64,000 nucleotides of DNA from Agromyces sp. Soil535 (GTDB lineage Bacteria; Actinomycetota; Actinomycetes; Actinomycetales; Microbacteriaceae), in contig NZ_LMRW01000001.1 in NCBI RefSeq assembly GCF_001428255.1, positions 188,504-252,503 of the forward strand, in the 5' to 3' direction. The notes under the pieces are model-generated. The model searched no databases. It saw only the letters and a list, made by a program, of their open reading frames with translations, and was not told the origin of the DNA. Below, one piece after another: positions 26,848 through 35,381 of the stretch. The translations under genes were made by a program, and so were the position numbers. Within the stretch, counting starts at the first letter, position 1. Each line of letters begins with the position of its first letter.

Positions 26848-27800
26848 GGGGCTATAGCACCCGTTTGATAGATGTCGTGCCCAGGCGATGACTACGTTCA
26901 GGAGCGCGGCAGCACGGTAGACGACCGCGAGGTTGTCGTAGAGGGTGGCCAGTCCACGCCGTTGCTTGAGGTGGCAGAACCGACGCTCGATCACGTTCCG
27001 GCCACGGTAGTCGCGCGCGTCGAATCTGCGGCGGCCTGCCACCGCGTGGGCCGCGTCGTTTCCGGTGCCCGGCCTGATCGGCCGGTTCCGGGATGACCGC
27101 CTTGATGCGCCGATCACGCAGGTGCGCGCGCATCGCCAGTGAGGAGTGCGCCTTGCCGGCCCGGACTGCGTCCCGGCGTGGTTCGCGGCCGGCCGACCGT
27201 GCGGGGTACCCGGAGTTGGGCCATCAGCGGCATGAACATCGGTGAGTCCCCGCCTGACCGGGGGGACTGCATCACGAGCGGTAGCCCGCATCCGTCGACG
27301 AGCTGGTGAATCTTGGTCCACAGGCGCCCCGGGAACGGCCGAGCGCGTGGTCAGGCGGCTCGAGGAGCGGATTCTTGTAGTTCGACCCAACCCCCTGTGT
27401 GCCGTGTGAGATTCGTGGCGTGCTGGTGCGCGCGTGCGATCGTCGAGTCGACTGACACCGACCAGTTCACTGCGCCGGCAGCGTCGGCTGCGGCAATCAG
27501 CCTTGCGAGCACGACATCCCATGTGCCTTCGGCAGCAAGCCGCCGAAGCCAGGTCCAGACCGTCTGCCACGGCCCAAACACAGCGGGAAGGTCCCGCCAT
27601 GCGATCCCACAGCGATACCGGTAGATGATCCCCTCGATCACTGTGCGGGCATCCGAGAACGGTCGACCCTGCCTGCCCGTCCTTGCTGGCAGCAAATCAG
27701 CGATCATCGCCCAATCGGCATCAGAGAGCACTGGAACCGTGACACGCTGACCAGCATCGCGCCGCACCGGCGCCGCGTTTGTCAGACACGTCCTAGCCCC
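26848..27800 (-). mobile_element. IS5-family (IS427-like) insertion sequence, degenerate
   Basis: An element of about 953 bp. Its ends both begin GGGGCTA when read inward (26848 rightward, 27800 leftward) and then share scattered matches, which is the short imperfect inverted repeat expected of the group. It carries a broken IS5-type transposase read leftward. No clear target duplication was found. It has separated the YecM/tRNA-fragment block from the right-hand type B repeat. Confidence 0.75.
26870..27767 (-). pseudogene. IS5-family transposase, frameshifted
   Basis: The N-terminal third is intact (27767 to about 27360): LSDADWAMIADLLPARTGRQ, an RCGIAWRDLP segment, and the first catalytic Asp in VSVDSTIARAHQHA. 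After that the protein can be followed only by changing frame several times: DHALGRSRG, TKIHQLVDGCGLPLVMQS, MRAHLRDRRIKAVIPEPADQ, and finally the DDE-Glu region NVIERRFCHLKQRRGLATLY. IS427-type elements may use one programmed frameshift, but the number seen here means the gene is dead. Confidence 0.82.
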
Positions 27801-27940
27801 TTCCCACGTGCATCGCGACGAGACGCCGGCCTCGCCTCGGGTGTTTCACGTGAAACGGCCATGAGGCGGCATCCTCTGAGCTCCGAAGGACGTGGCCGTG
27901 CGGGGTTCACGGATGCCAGCGTGGGTCGGGAACGCCACTC
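27797..27940. repeat. Centromere repeat, type B, copy 2
   Basis: Direct repeat of 24626-24840, beginning CCTTCCCACGTGCATCGCGA, with parS and the CCTCTGAGCTCCGAAGGA landmark conserved. It starts at the right end of the IS5 element, so the insertion may have interrupted a longer unit. Confidence 0.8.
27843..27856. promoter_or_regulatory. parS site in repeat B2
   Basis: Perfect GTTTCACGTGAAAC. Confidence 0.93.
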
Positions 27941-28599
27941 CGACCGCCAGGGAATGCGGTCTGGGCGGCATCGATCTCGAGTGTTGATTTCGTCCTGACG
28001 GGCGTGCCAACCCAGCGCTGCATAGGGAACGAAGGACGCGTGCCGACGCGAGGTCTGCCAGCCGCCTCGCCTTGTTCGCGATGTCGGCGCTCCGTGGCGT
28101 GCGCGCCAACGACGCCGGATCGGTTATGGGATCGGCCGCCACGAGGAAGCGGGCCTCGGGGTCGTCAGCGGCTCCGCGAGCACCGCCGGCTCGCATTCCA
28201 CCCGGGATGCGACACGTTGTCGCGAGGCCTCGGGGAAGACCCGGCCGGCGCGGCCGATCCATCGTCCCCCGTGCTCAAAGGCGTAGATCGACCGCTACGT
28301 ACCCGCTCCGGCGCCCTGCCGGTAGGGCGATTGTGGAAGGTGGGGGAGTCTTGATCGGCCGAGCACGGGCGTGGGAGGAGGCTGAAGAAGGATCCAGTGC
28401 CGCAAAGTCGGTGTTCGAGATCGGCCATTCGACACACCGACGCTCTCGAAGCGCATGAGGCAAGGGCTGTTCCCCGGTTGCCGCCTTCCGCGCTGGTCCC
28501 GCTGCCGCTTCTGCGAGCGGTTCCTGACATCCACCTCAGCGGATGATCACCCGCCCACCAACCACCGGGACGCTCGGAAACGCAAGGACGGCGGAACTG
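27941..28599. other. Stretch with no recognisable gene downstream of rsmG
   Basis: The short frames on either strand show no family resemblance and no good ribosome site. No hairpin of terminator strength was seen near the rsmG stop. It is probably decayed sequence belonging to the repeat/IS region. Confidence 0.45.
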
Positions 28600-29229
28600 T
28601 CACCCCACGGTCGCGCGGAACACGCGGGTGATCTCGCTGACGACCCCTTCGCCGAGCACCAGGACCTCGGCGTCGTGGACCCGGTACTTGCGGATCGCCT
28701 TGTCGGCGGCGGCGATCTCCCCGTCGACCCCCGCGCCCTTCATGAGCACCAGCTCGCCACCGGGTCGGAGCAGGGGAGCCGTCACCGGGATCAACGTGCG
28801 CAGTGCGCTCACCGCACGCGCGGTCACCTGGTCGAGTGCGCCCTTCAGCTTCGACTCCTCGGCTCGGGCCCGGACGACCTCGACGTTCGCCAACTCCAAC
28901 TCGGCCGCCTGGCGCTCGAGCCATGCGACCCGCCGCTCCATCGGTTCGATGAGCGTGAACGAGACATCCGGTCGCATGATCGCGAGCACGAGCCCGGGCA
29001 GGCCGGCTCCGGATCCGACGTCGCCCACACGGCCGGGGCGCAGGAGCGGGGCCACCAGCGCGCTGTTGAGGATGTGGCGCGTCCACAGCCGGGGGAGCTC
29101 CAGCGGGCCGATGAGCCCGAGCTCCTCGCCATGGCGCGCGAGCGCCTCGGTGAATCGGCGGCCCTGCTCCAGGTGCGTTCCGAAGATCTCAGCCGCGGCG
29201 GCAGGCTCGGGCTCGAGTCCGTCGATCAT
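28600..29229 (-). CDS. rsmG: 16S rRNA m7G527 methyltransferase RsmG
   Basis: The 209-residue enzyme methylates N7 of G527 in 16S rRNA. Family motifs are LWTRHILNSALVAPLL, the SAM site VGDVGSGAGLPGLVLA at about residues 67-82, and the following FTLIEPMERRVAWLERQ. RsmG conventionally sits between jag and parA in actinobacteria. Here it keeps its position after jag, but 5 kb of repeats separates it from parA. A parS site ends two bases before its start codon on the coding strand. Confidence 0.96.
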   Translation of the reverse strand: MIDGLEPEPAAAAEIFGTHLEQGRRFTEALARHGEELGLIGPLELPRLWTRHILNSALVAPLLRPGRVGDVGSGAGLPGLVLAIMRPDVSFTLIEPMERRVAWLERQAAELELANVEVVRARAEESKLKGALDQVTARAVSALRTLIPVTAPLLRPGGELVLMKGAGVDGEIAAADKAIRKYRVHDAEVLVLGEGVVSEITRVFRATVG

Positions 29230-29230
29230 C

Positions 29231-29244
29231 GTTTCACGTGAAAC
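29231..29244. promoter_or_regulatory. parS site between jag and rsmG
   Basis: Perfect GTTTCACGTGAAAC filling the 16-base gap between the jag stop and the rsmG start. It is the parS site closest to oriC in this window, about 4.4 kb away. Confidence 0.93.
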
Positions 29245-29245
29245 G

Positions 29246-29743
29246 TCAGGCGCCGCGGGTGATCACGGTGTGCCGATCGGCACCTTCGCCGCGCGACTCC
29301 GAGTGGAAGCCCCGCTCGCTCACCAGGTCGTGCACGAGCTTTCGCTCGTACGACGACATCGGTGGAAGCGCCGCCTCGGCGGCACCCGCCTCGAGACGCT
29401 CGACCGCGCGGTTCACCAGGTCGGCGAGCTCGTTGCGCCGAGCGTCTCGCGAACCGCCGATGTCGAGGATGAGGCGTGAGAACACGCCGGTCTTCGTCTG
29501 CACCGCGAGGCGCGTCAACTCCTGGAGGGCGCTCACCGTTTCGGGCTTCGACAGGAGGTTGAGGTTCGCACCTTCGCCCGCGTTCACCGACACGTAGGCG
29601 CGACCGTTGCGCGCGTCGATGTCGATGTCGCCGTCGAGGTCGCAGATGTCGAGGAGCTCCTCGATGTAGTCCGCCGCGATGTCGCCTTCCTCTTCGAGCT
29701 GGGCGATCGAGCGGTTCTCGGCTTCGTGCTGCACGTCAGTCAT
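29246..29743 (-). CDS. jag: Jag/KhpB-family RNA-binding protein (KH and R3H domains)
   Basis: The 165-residue protein has an acidic N-terminus, a KH-like region (about residues 30-90, ARNGRAYVSVNAGEGANLNL) and a C-terminal R3H domain (LPPMSSYERKLVHDLVSERG, then FHSESRGEGADRHTVI). Such proteins bind RNA and are linked to cell-wall growth and division. It overlaps neither neighbour but sits two bases after yidC, in the conserved order rpmH-rnpA-yidD-yidC-jag. Confidence 0.94.
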   Translation of the reverse strand: MTDVQHEAENRSIAQLEEEGDIAADYIEELLDICDLDGDIDIDARNGRAYVSVNAGEGANLNLLSKPETVSALQELTRLAVQTKTGVFSRLILDIGGSRDARRNELADLVNRAVERLEAGAAEAALPPMSSYERKLVHDLVSERGFHSESRGEGADRHTVITRGA

Positions 29744-29746
29744 GGT

Positions 29747-30703
29747 CTACTTCCCGCCCTGCTTCTTCGCGCGGGTCTTGCTGACCGGCTGCTGGCGCTG
29801 GGTCGTCTTCTTCTGCTCGACGACGTCGTGCTCGGGCTTCTCTTCGACCGCCAGCTTGCCCTTCTTGGCGAGGCGCGCCTCGCGCGCCTTCGCCGCTTCA
29901 CTGCCGGGCGTCGGCATGTTGCGGATGACGACGAACTGCTGGCCCATGGTCCAGAAGTTCGAGACCAGCCAGTAGAACATCACGCCGATGGGGAAGGCGA
30001 CACCGGAGACGGCGAACACCAGCGGGAGCAGGTAGAGGAGGATGCGCTGCTGCCGGAACATCGGGCTCGCCTTGGTCTCAGGCGACATGTTCTTGGAGAC
30101 GATCTGCAGCTGCGTGATGAACTGCGACGCGGTCATCAGCACGATCATGGTCGACGCGATCACGATCGTCTGCCACGGCTGACCGCCGTTGTTCCACGCC
30201 TGGATGAACGTCGAGCTGAGGGGCGCCCCGAGGAACACGGAGTTCGCGAATGAGTCGGCGAGCTCCTGGCTCAGCAGGCCGACGCCCGCCTGGTCCTTCA
30301 CGGACGCGTCGTTCAGCACGGAGAAGAGCCCGAAGAAGATCGGCATCTGCAGGAGGAGCGGGAGGCAGGATGAGAGGGGGTTGGTGCCCGTCCTCTTGTA
30401 GAGCTCCATGGTCTCGCGGGACATCGCCTCGCGCGAGAGCTGGTCCTTCTTGCCCTTGTACTTGTCCTGGATCTTCTTCAGCTGCGGCGCGACCTCGAGC
30501 ATGCGGCGCTGGCTCTTGATCTGGCGGACGAAGATCGGGATGAGGGCCGCACGCACGACGATGACGAGGCCGACGATCGACAGCACCCACGTGATGCCGG
30601 AATCGGGGTCGAGCCCGAAGAACGTCCACATCGAGTGGAACGCCACGAGGATCAGCTCGATGACCCATTTGATGGGCCAAAGGATCGTACCGATGATGTC
30701 CAT
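29747..30703 (-). CDS. yidC: Membrane protein insertase YidC/Oxa1
   Basis: This 318-residue insertase folds and inserts membrane proteins, alone or with SecYEG. It has five hydrophobic segments, the conserved QIKSQRRMLEVAPQLKKIQD coiled region after TM1, the hydrophilic-groove Arg in VVRAALIPIF, and ISGFWTM-like LVSNFWTMGQQFVVIRNMPT at the end. The Lys-rich tail (KTTQRQQPVSKTRAKKQGGK) probably contacts the ribosome. The ATG at 30703 starts directly before the first membrane segment. Confidence 0.96.
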   Translation of the reverse strand: MDIIGTILWPIKWVIELILVAFHSMWTFFGLDPDSGITWVLSIVGLVIVVRAALIPIFVRQIKSQRRMLEVAPQLKKIQDKYKGKKDQLSREAMSRETMELYKRTGTNPLSSCLPLLLQMPIFFGLFSVLNDASVKDQAGVGLLSQELADSFANSVFLGAPLSSTFIQAWNNGGQPWQTIVIASTMIVLMTASQFITQLQIVSKNMSPETKASPMFRQQRILLYLLPLVFAVSGVAFPIGVMFYWLVSNFWTMGQQFVVIRNMPTPGSEAAKAREARLAKKGKLAVEEKPEHDVVEQKKTTQRQQPVSKTRAKKQGGK

Positions 30704-30713
30704 GGGTGCGGGG

Positions 30714-31172
30714 TCAGTCCTTCCGGGACAGGGTGGGGGAGGAAGCCGAGAACGCCGACTCGGTGCCGAGCGGGCGAGGGTGGGAGTGGCGAGCGATTCC
30801 GAGCTCCGACGTCTGGTGCTCGAGTTCGTGTGCACGGCGGGCGGCCGCGGCATCCGCTTCGGCCTTCGGGAACATGCCCTTCGGCACCACCCAGCCGAAC
30901 GTCGTGATCCGATAACGATCATGGCGAGCCGGACGGACGTCGTCGATGCCCCCGGCCGCCCAGGGATTGCAGCGCACGATGCGCCAGGCGGTGAGCGCGA
31001 CACCCAGCGCCAGGCCGCGTTGCTGCACGGAGCCGAGGCCATAGGCGGAACACGACGGGTAGTACCGGCAGACATCGCCGTAGAGCGGTGAGATCACCGC
31101 GCGGTACGCGCGGAGGAGCAGCACCCCGACATTGCGGGGGACGAGGATGAGGAACAGAGCCAGGTTGCGCAC
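30714..31172 (-). CDS. yidD: Membrane protein insertion efficiency factor YidD
   Basis: The 152-residue protein contains the YidD domain: a first hydrophobic helix, YRAVISPLYGDVCRYYPSCS with the conserved cysteines, and WRIVRCNPWAAGGIDDV. It assists YidC-dependent insertion. GTG at 31172 is chosen because it lies one base after the rnpA stop and gives the normal N-terminus; an ATG upstream would overlap rnpA heavily. The C-terminal 60 residues, rich in Ala and Ser, exceed the usual length. Confidence 0.9.
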   Translation of the reverse strand: MRNLALFLILVPRNVGVLLLRAYRAVISPLYGDVCRYYPSCSAYGLGSVQQRGLALGVALTAWRIVRCNPWAAGGIDDVRPARHDRYRITTFGWVVPKGMFPKAEADAAAARRAHELEHQTSELGIARHSHPRPLGTESAFSASSPTLSRKD

Positions 31173-31173
31173 G

Positions 31174-31551
31174 TCAGCGACCCTTCGTGCCCGGGAGCAC
31201 CGCGTTCGCACCACGACGATCGGATCGCCGCGCAAGCGCCGCGATCACCTCGGCGCGCAAGTCGCCCCACTCCGCCTCTGCCGCACCGGGCAGCGCGCGC
31301 ACGACGACATCGACGCCGCGCACGCCGTCTGTGAGGGCCTCGTGGCACACCGCCTTCAGGCGGCGCCGCACGAGATTGCGACGCACTGCGCCCCCGACCT
31401 TCTTGGAGACGATGAAGCCGAAGCGTGCGTCGGTGCCCGACTCCCGTGAGCGCATATAGCTCACGGTGTGGGCACCGGCAACCTTCGCACCGCGGCGCAC
31501 GATGACTCGATAGTCGTCGGCGCTCGTGATGCGATTGGCCTTGGCGAGCAC
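31174..31551 (-). CDS. rnpA: Ribonuclease P protein component
   Basis: This 125-residue basic protein is the protein subunit of RNase P, which matures tRNA 5' ends. It shows the family start LAKANRITSADDYRVIVRRG, FGFIVSKKVGGAVRRNLVRRRLK-type RNR motif (about residues 56-78) and a final ADVVV-like VDVVVRALPGAAE. GTG at 31551 begins seven bases after the rpmH stop; an ATG at 31611 would overlap rpmH by 50 bases and add unconserved residues. Confidence 0.94.
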   Translation of the reverse strand: MLAKANRITSADDYRVIVRRGAKVAGAHTVSYMRSRESGTDARFGFIVSKKVGGAVRRNLVRRRLKAVCHEALTDGVRGVDVVVRALPGAAEAEWGDLRAEVIAALARRSDRRGANAVLPGTKGR

Positions 31552-31558
31552 CGAGGGA

Positions 31559-31696
31559 CTATGCGGAGAGTTCGGTGCGACCCTTGGCACGGCGTGCCGA
31601 CAGGATGGCACGGCCTGCGCGGGTGCGCATGCGAAGGCGGAAGCCGTGCTTCTTGGCGCGACGACGGTTGTTCGGCTGGAACGTACGCTTGCTCAT
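31559..31696 (-). CDS. rpmH: 50S ribosomal protein bL34
   Basis: The 45-residue protein [20 protein letters not shown] with the following [18 protein letters not shown] is unmistakably bL34. It is the first gene of the leftward origin-flanking operon and is divergent from dnaA. Confidence 0.98.
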   Translation of the reverse strand: MSKRTFQPNNRRRAKKHGFRLRMRTRAGRAILSARRAKGRTELSA

Positions 31697-32122
31697 TCTT
31701 CTTCTCCGGCTGTCGGATCTCCGCGCGCAGCTCGTGCAATGCTGCGGCAGGAAAACTGGGGTGCCCGAAAGGGCTGGGGTCAACCTATTAAAACTACGGC
31801 CTCGGAGTCCCGGGGTCAAACCAGGTGCGGTCGAACCCGGCGTAGTGCAAACGTCACAGTATCCCTCGTAGCTCTGGATCCGCTGTGGATCGACACGCCC
31901 ATGCCGTCGAATCCCTCCTCGGGCATTTGTCCCGGCGGGCGACATTCGATACCGTGTGAGACCAGTTATCCCCAGCTTTGCGCGCGGAATCACGGGCGAC
32001 TTCCCGATTCTGCCCACAGGCGGTGGAGAACGCTGTGAACACTTCGCCTCGCGCCGCTTGCGTCGTCGATCGGGGGATCGATGAGCGGCACACACGACGG
32101 CACCGAATGATTGCGGGGAACG
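31697..32122. promoter_or_regulatory. rpmH-dnaA intergenic region
   Basis: This 426-bp gap separates divergent rpmH and dnaA and must hold both promoters. The stretch at 31780-31800 (ACCTATTAAAACTACGG) is more AT-rich than its surroundings. A near-consensus DnaA box TTATCCCCA lies at 31966-31974, with CCCACAG and CTGTGAAC further on, compatible with autoregulation by DnaA. No small gene was found. Confidence 0.6.
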
Positions 32123-33544
32123 ATGACCGAGCAGCCCATCTCCGACACATGGGCCACCGTCCTCGACCGGCTCTCCGACGACGACGCGATCACCCCGATG
32201 CTGCAGGGCTTCCTCAATCTCGTGGAGCCGAAGGGCATCGCGGCGGGCACCTTCTACCTCGAGGTGCCGAACGACTTCACGGCGAGCATGTTGAACCAGC
32301 GCATGCGGGTGTCGTTGCTCTCAGCGATGAGCGTCATCGAATCGCCGTCCTCAGTGACCTCGTTCTACGTGGTCGTGAATCCCGAGCTTGAGGAGACCAG
32401 GGCCCCGGAGCCGAAGCCCGTCGGGTTCGACGACTACCCGAACCCGGTCGAGCTGCCGGCCTCCCCGCAGTCGGTGTTCGAGAACGTGAACGTCGACCGG
32501 CCCCGTGACGCCAGACTCAACCCGAAGTACTCGTTCGACAGCTTCGTCATCGGCCAGTCCAACCGGTTCGCCCACGCCGCTGCAGTGGCCGTCGCGGAGG
32601 CGCCGGCCAAGGCGTACAACCCGCTGTTCATCTACGGCGACTCGGGCCTCGGCAAGACGCACCTCCTGCACGCCATCGGCCACTATGCGATGAGCCTGTA
32701 TCCGGGCATCCGCGTGCGGTACGTGTCATCCGAGGAGTTCACGAACGACTTCATCAACTCGATCGCGAACAACCGCGGCTCGCTCTTCCAGCAGCGGTAC
32801 CGCAACATCGACATCCTCCTGATCGACGACATCCAGTTCCTGCAGGGAAAAGCGGAGACGCAGGAGGCGTTCTTCCACACCTTCAACACCCTGCACGACC
32901 ACAACAAGCAGGTCGTGATCACGAGCGACGTGCCGCCGAAGCACCTCACCGGCTTCGAGGACCGCATGCGCAGTCGCTTCGAGTGGGGCCTCATCACCGA
33001 CGTGCAGGCGCCCGACCTCGAGACGCGCATCGCGATCCTCCGGAAGAAGGCGCAGTCCGAGCGACTCCAGGTGCCCGACGAGATCCTCGAGTACATGGCG
33101 TCGAAGGTGTCGAGCAACATCCGCGAGCTCGAGGGCACCCTCATCCGCGTCACGGCGTTCGCGAGCCTGAACCGCACGCCGGTCGACATGCCGCTCGTGC
33201 AGACGGTGCTGAAGGACCTGATCATGGATGACTCGGACAACGTCGTGGCCCCGGTCGACATCATCACCGCGACGGCCGAGTACTTCAAGCTGACCGTCGA
33301 CGACCTCTACGGGTCGAGCCGCTCGCAGGCGGTGGCCACCGCGCGACAGATCGCCATGTACCTGTGCCGTGAGCTCACGAACCTCTCGTTGCCGAAGATC
33401 GGGCAGCTCTTCGGCAACCGCGATCACACCACCGTGATGTACGCGAACAAGAAGATCTCCGAGCTCATGAAGGAGCGCCGGTCGATCTACAACCAGGTCA
33501 CCGAGCTCACGGCCCGCATCAAGCAGACGGGCCGCTACCGCTGA
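32123..33544 (+). CDS. dnaA: Chromosomal replication initiator DnaA
   Basis: The 473-residue protein binds DnaA boxes and melts oriC. The N-terminal DnaB/regulator domain (residues 1-90), a short linker, and the AAA+ core follow: Walker [16 protein letters not shown] at about 172-186, Walker [14 protein letters not shown]. The C-terminal DNA-binding domain ends with [18 protein letters not shown] at 32123 after GGGGAACG is preferred to 32111. The linker is much shorter than in Streptomyces DnaA, as usual for Microbacteriaceae. Confidence 0.98.
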   Translation: MTEQPISDTWATVLDRLSDDDAITPMLQGFLNLVEPKGIAAGTFYLEVPNDFTASMLNQRMRVSLLSAMSVIESPSSVTSFYVVVNPELEETRAPEPKPVGFDDYPNPVELPASPQSVFENVNVDRPRDARLNPKYSFDSFVIGQSNRFAHAAAVAVAEAPAKAYNPLFIYGDSGLGKTHLLHAIGHYAMSLYPGIRVRYVSSEEFTNDFINSIANNRGSLFQQRYRNIDILLIDDIQFLQGKAETQEAFFHTFNTLHDHNKQVVITSDVPPKHLTGFEDRMRSRFEWGLITDVQAPDLETRIAILRKKAQSERLQVPDEILEYMASKVSSNIRELEGTLIRVTAFASLNRTPVDMPLVQTVLKDLIMDDSDNVVAPVDIITATAEYFKLTVDDLYGSSRSQAVATARQIAMYLCRELTNLSLPKIGQLFGNRDHTTVMYANKKISELMKERRSIYNQVTELTARIKQTGRYR

Positions 33545-33639
33545 TCGGATGCCGCGGACACCGTCCCGGCACGCCGACGATCCCGCCCCTCCGGCCGATC
33601 GATCGACCCCGCAGGCGCCCCCGTGCGCCCCGTTCAGGG

Positions 33640-33890
33640 GCGATTCCCACAGCTGTGGAAAAGTTGTGGATTGTTAACGAGCAACCCGTCAGGCCCTGTT
33701 GAGACGGCGTCCCGCCCTGTGCATAACCCGTCTGCCGGCCCGGCGCTCACGAGCAGCATTCGCCTCGAAACCCACACACTGTGCACAGATCGGAGGGGGC
33801 GACTTGGGCGTCGTTCCGGGGATCCCTGCACACCATCCACAGTTTCCACAGCGGTTAACACCGTTAAGAGAGAAGTGGTTAACCGGGGGA
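33640..33890. other. oriC: Origin of replication oriC
   Basis: The 572-bp gap between dnaA and dnaN holds a dense set of DnaA-box-like sites in both orientations: TTCCCACA (33644), TGTGGAAAA (33654), TGTGGATTG (33665), TGTGCATAA (33718), TGTGCACAG (33780), CCATCCACA (33833) and GTTTCCACA (33842). A run with GTTAACACCGTTAAGAG and GTGGTTAACC at about 33853-33884 is the most AT-rich part and a candidate unwinding element. Genes diverge from this point in both directions. No box is a perfect TTATCCACA, which is common in high-GC actinobacteria. Confidence 0.9.
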
Positions 33891-34116
33891 TCCCGACAAC
33901 ATTCGATCGTGGGCGGATCGAGGCGCGCGGATCGAGGCGCGCGCCTCCCGGGCACACGACCCTGTCGGGTCTCGACACACACGAGGCATCCGCGTCAGAC
34001 CACCTCAACAGGCATCCGCCGACAACCTCGCGCCCCCCACGAGAATGTCCCCTCACCGGCTCGAACACTCCGGATAGCATGGGGGAGCCAGCCAGCACCT
34101 CCACGACGGGAGAACC

Positions 34117-35268
34117 GTGAAGTTCCAGGTCAATCGCGACGTATTCAGTGAGGCCGTTTCCTTCGCCGTCAAGCTGCTCCCGCAGCGCACGACCCTGCCG
34201 ATCCTGTCCGGCGTGCTGATCCAGGCGAACGACGAGGGACTGGTCCTCTCCTCATTCGACTACGAGGTCTCCTCCCAGACCGAGATCCAGGCCGACGTCG
34301 AGGAGACCGGCACGGTGCTCGTCTCAGGTCGTCTCCTCGCCGAGATCGCCGGCCGCCTGCCGAACGCACCGGTACGCGTCGCGACCGAGGAGTCCCGAAT
34401 CTCGCTGACCTGCGGTTCCGCCACGTTCACCCTCCTGTCGATGCCCGTCGAGGAATACCCGTCGATCCCCGAGATCGGCCCCGAGTCGGGGGTCGTGCCG
34501 GCCGAGGAGTTCGCCACGGCGGTCGCGCAGGTCGCCGTCGCGGCATCCCGAGACGATGTCACACCGGTGATCACGGGCGTGCAGCTCGAAGTCCGCGAGA
34601 ACCATCTGGGCCTCGTGGCGACCGACAGATACCGGGTCGCGGTGCGAGAGATCGAATGGGACGGCGGCGCCGTCGGGGGCGGCGATCAGGTCGTCACCGC
34701 ACTCGTGCCGGCGCGCACCCTCCAGGAGGTCGGCAAGACGTTCGGCCACTCGGGCACGATCTCCGTCGCTATCACCAGCCGGGACGACCGTGAGCTCATC
34801 GCCTTCAGCGCCGACAAGAAGACCGTGACCTCACTGCTCATCAAGGGCAACTTCCCGCCCGTGCGGCGGCTCTTCCCTGAGACGGTCGACAACTACGCGG
34901 TCATGAACACCGCCGAGCTCATCGAGGCGACCCGTCGCGTCGCCCTGGTGCTCGAGCGCGAGGCGGCCCTGCGCTACACCTTCACCGCCGATGGCCTCAC
35001 CCTCGAGGCGATCGGCAGCGAGCAGGCACAGGCGTCGGAGACGATCGACGCGATCCTCACCGGCGACGACACCGTCGTGTCGCTCAAGCCCCAGTTCCTG
35101 CTCGACGGCCTCGGCGCGGTGCACTCCGAGTTCGTCCGCATCTCGTTCACGAAGACCGAGAACCCCAACAAGCCGGGCCCCGTGCTCATCACGAGCCAGT
35201 CGTCGCGCGAACAGGCGGGCGCTGACACGTACCGCTACCTCCTGCAGCCCAACCTGCTCCTGCGCTGA
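34117..35268 (+). CDS. dnaN: DNA polymerase III sliding clamp (beta subunit)
   Basis: The 383-residue protein is the ring-shaped clamp that tethers the polymerase. It has three clamp domains, the start MKFQVNRDVFSEAVSFAVKL, LPILSGVLIQA, and the partner-binding pocket region near PQFLLDGL and the C-terminal YLLQPNLLLR. A typical actinobacterial clamp is 375-395 residues. It starts 227 bases after the oriC core and is first in the dnaN-recF-DUF721 series. Confidence 0.97.
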   Translation: MKFQVNRDVFSEAVSFAVKLLPQRTTLPILSGVLIQANDEGLVLSSFDYEVSSQTEIQADVEETGTVLVSGRLLAEIAGRLPNAPVRVATEESRISLTCGSATFTLLSMPVEEYPSIPEIGPESGVVPAEEFATAVAQVAVAASRDDVTPVITGVQLEVRENHLGLVATDRYRVAVREIEWDGGAVGGGDQVVTALVPARTLQEVGKTFGHSGTISVAITSRDDRELIAFSADKKTVTSLLIKGNFPPVRRLFPETVDNYAVMNTAELIEATRRVALVLEREAALRYTFTADGLTLEAIGSEQAQASETIDAILTGDDTVVSLKPQFLLDGLGAVHSEFVRISFTKTENPNKPGPVLITSQSSREQAGADTYRYLLQPNLLLR

Positions 35269-35381
35269 GTCGACTTGCGGGCTGAGAGCCCACCGCGCAG
35301 GCTCCTCGACCCGCATGCACCCCGGGCGCTGTCGGGCGGCGCGGGTAGCCTTGTCGAGTTCGGATCGGAAGGGAGGCCCGC

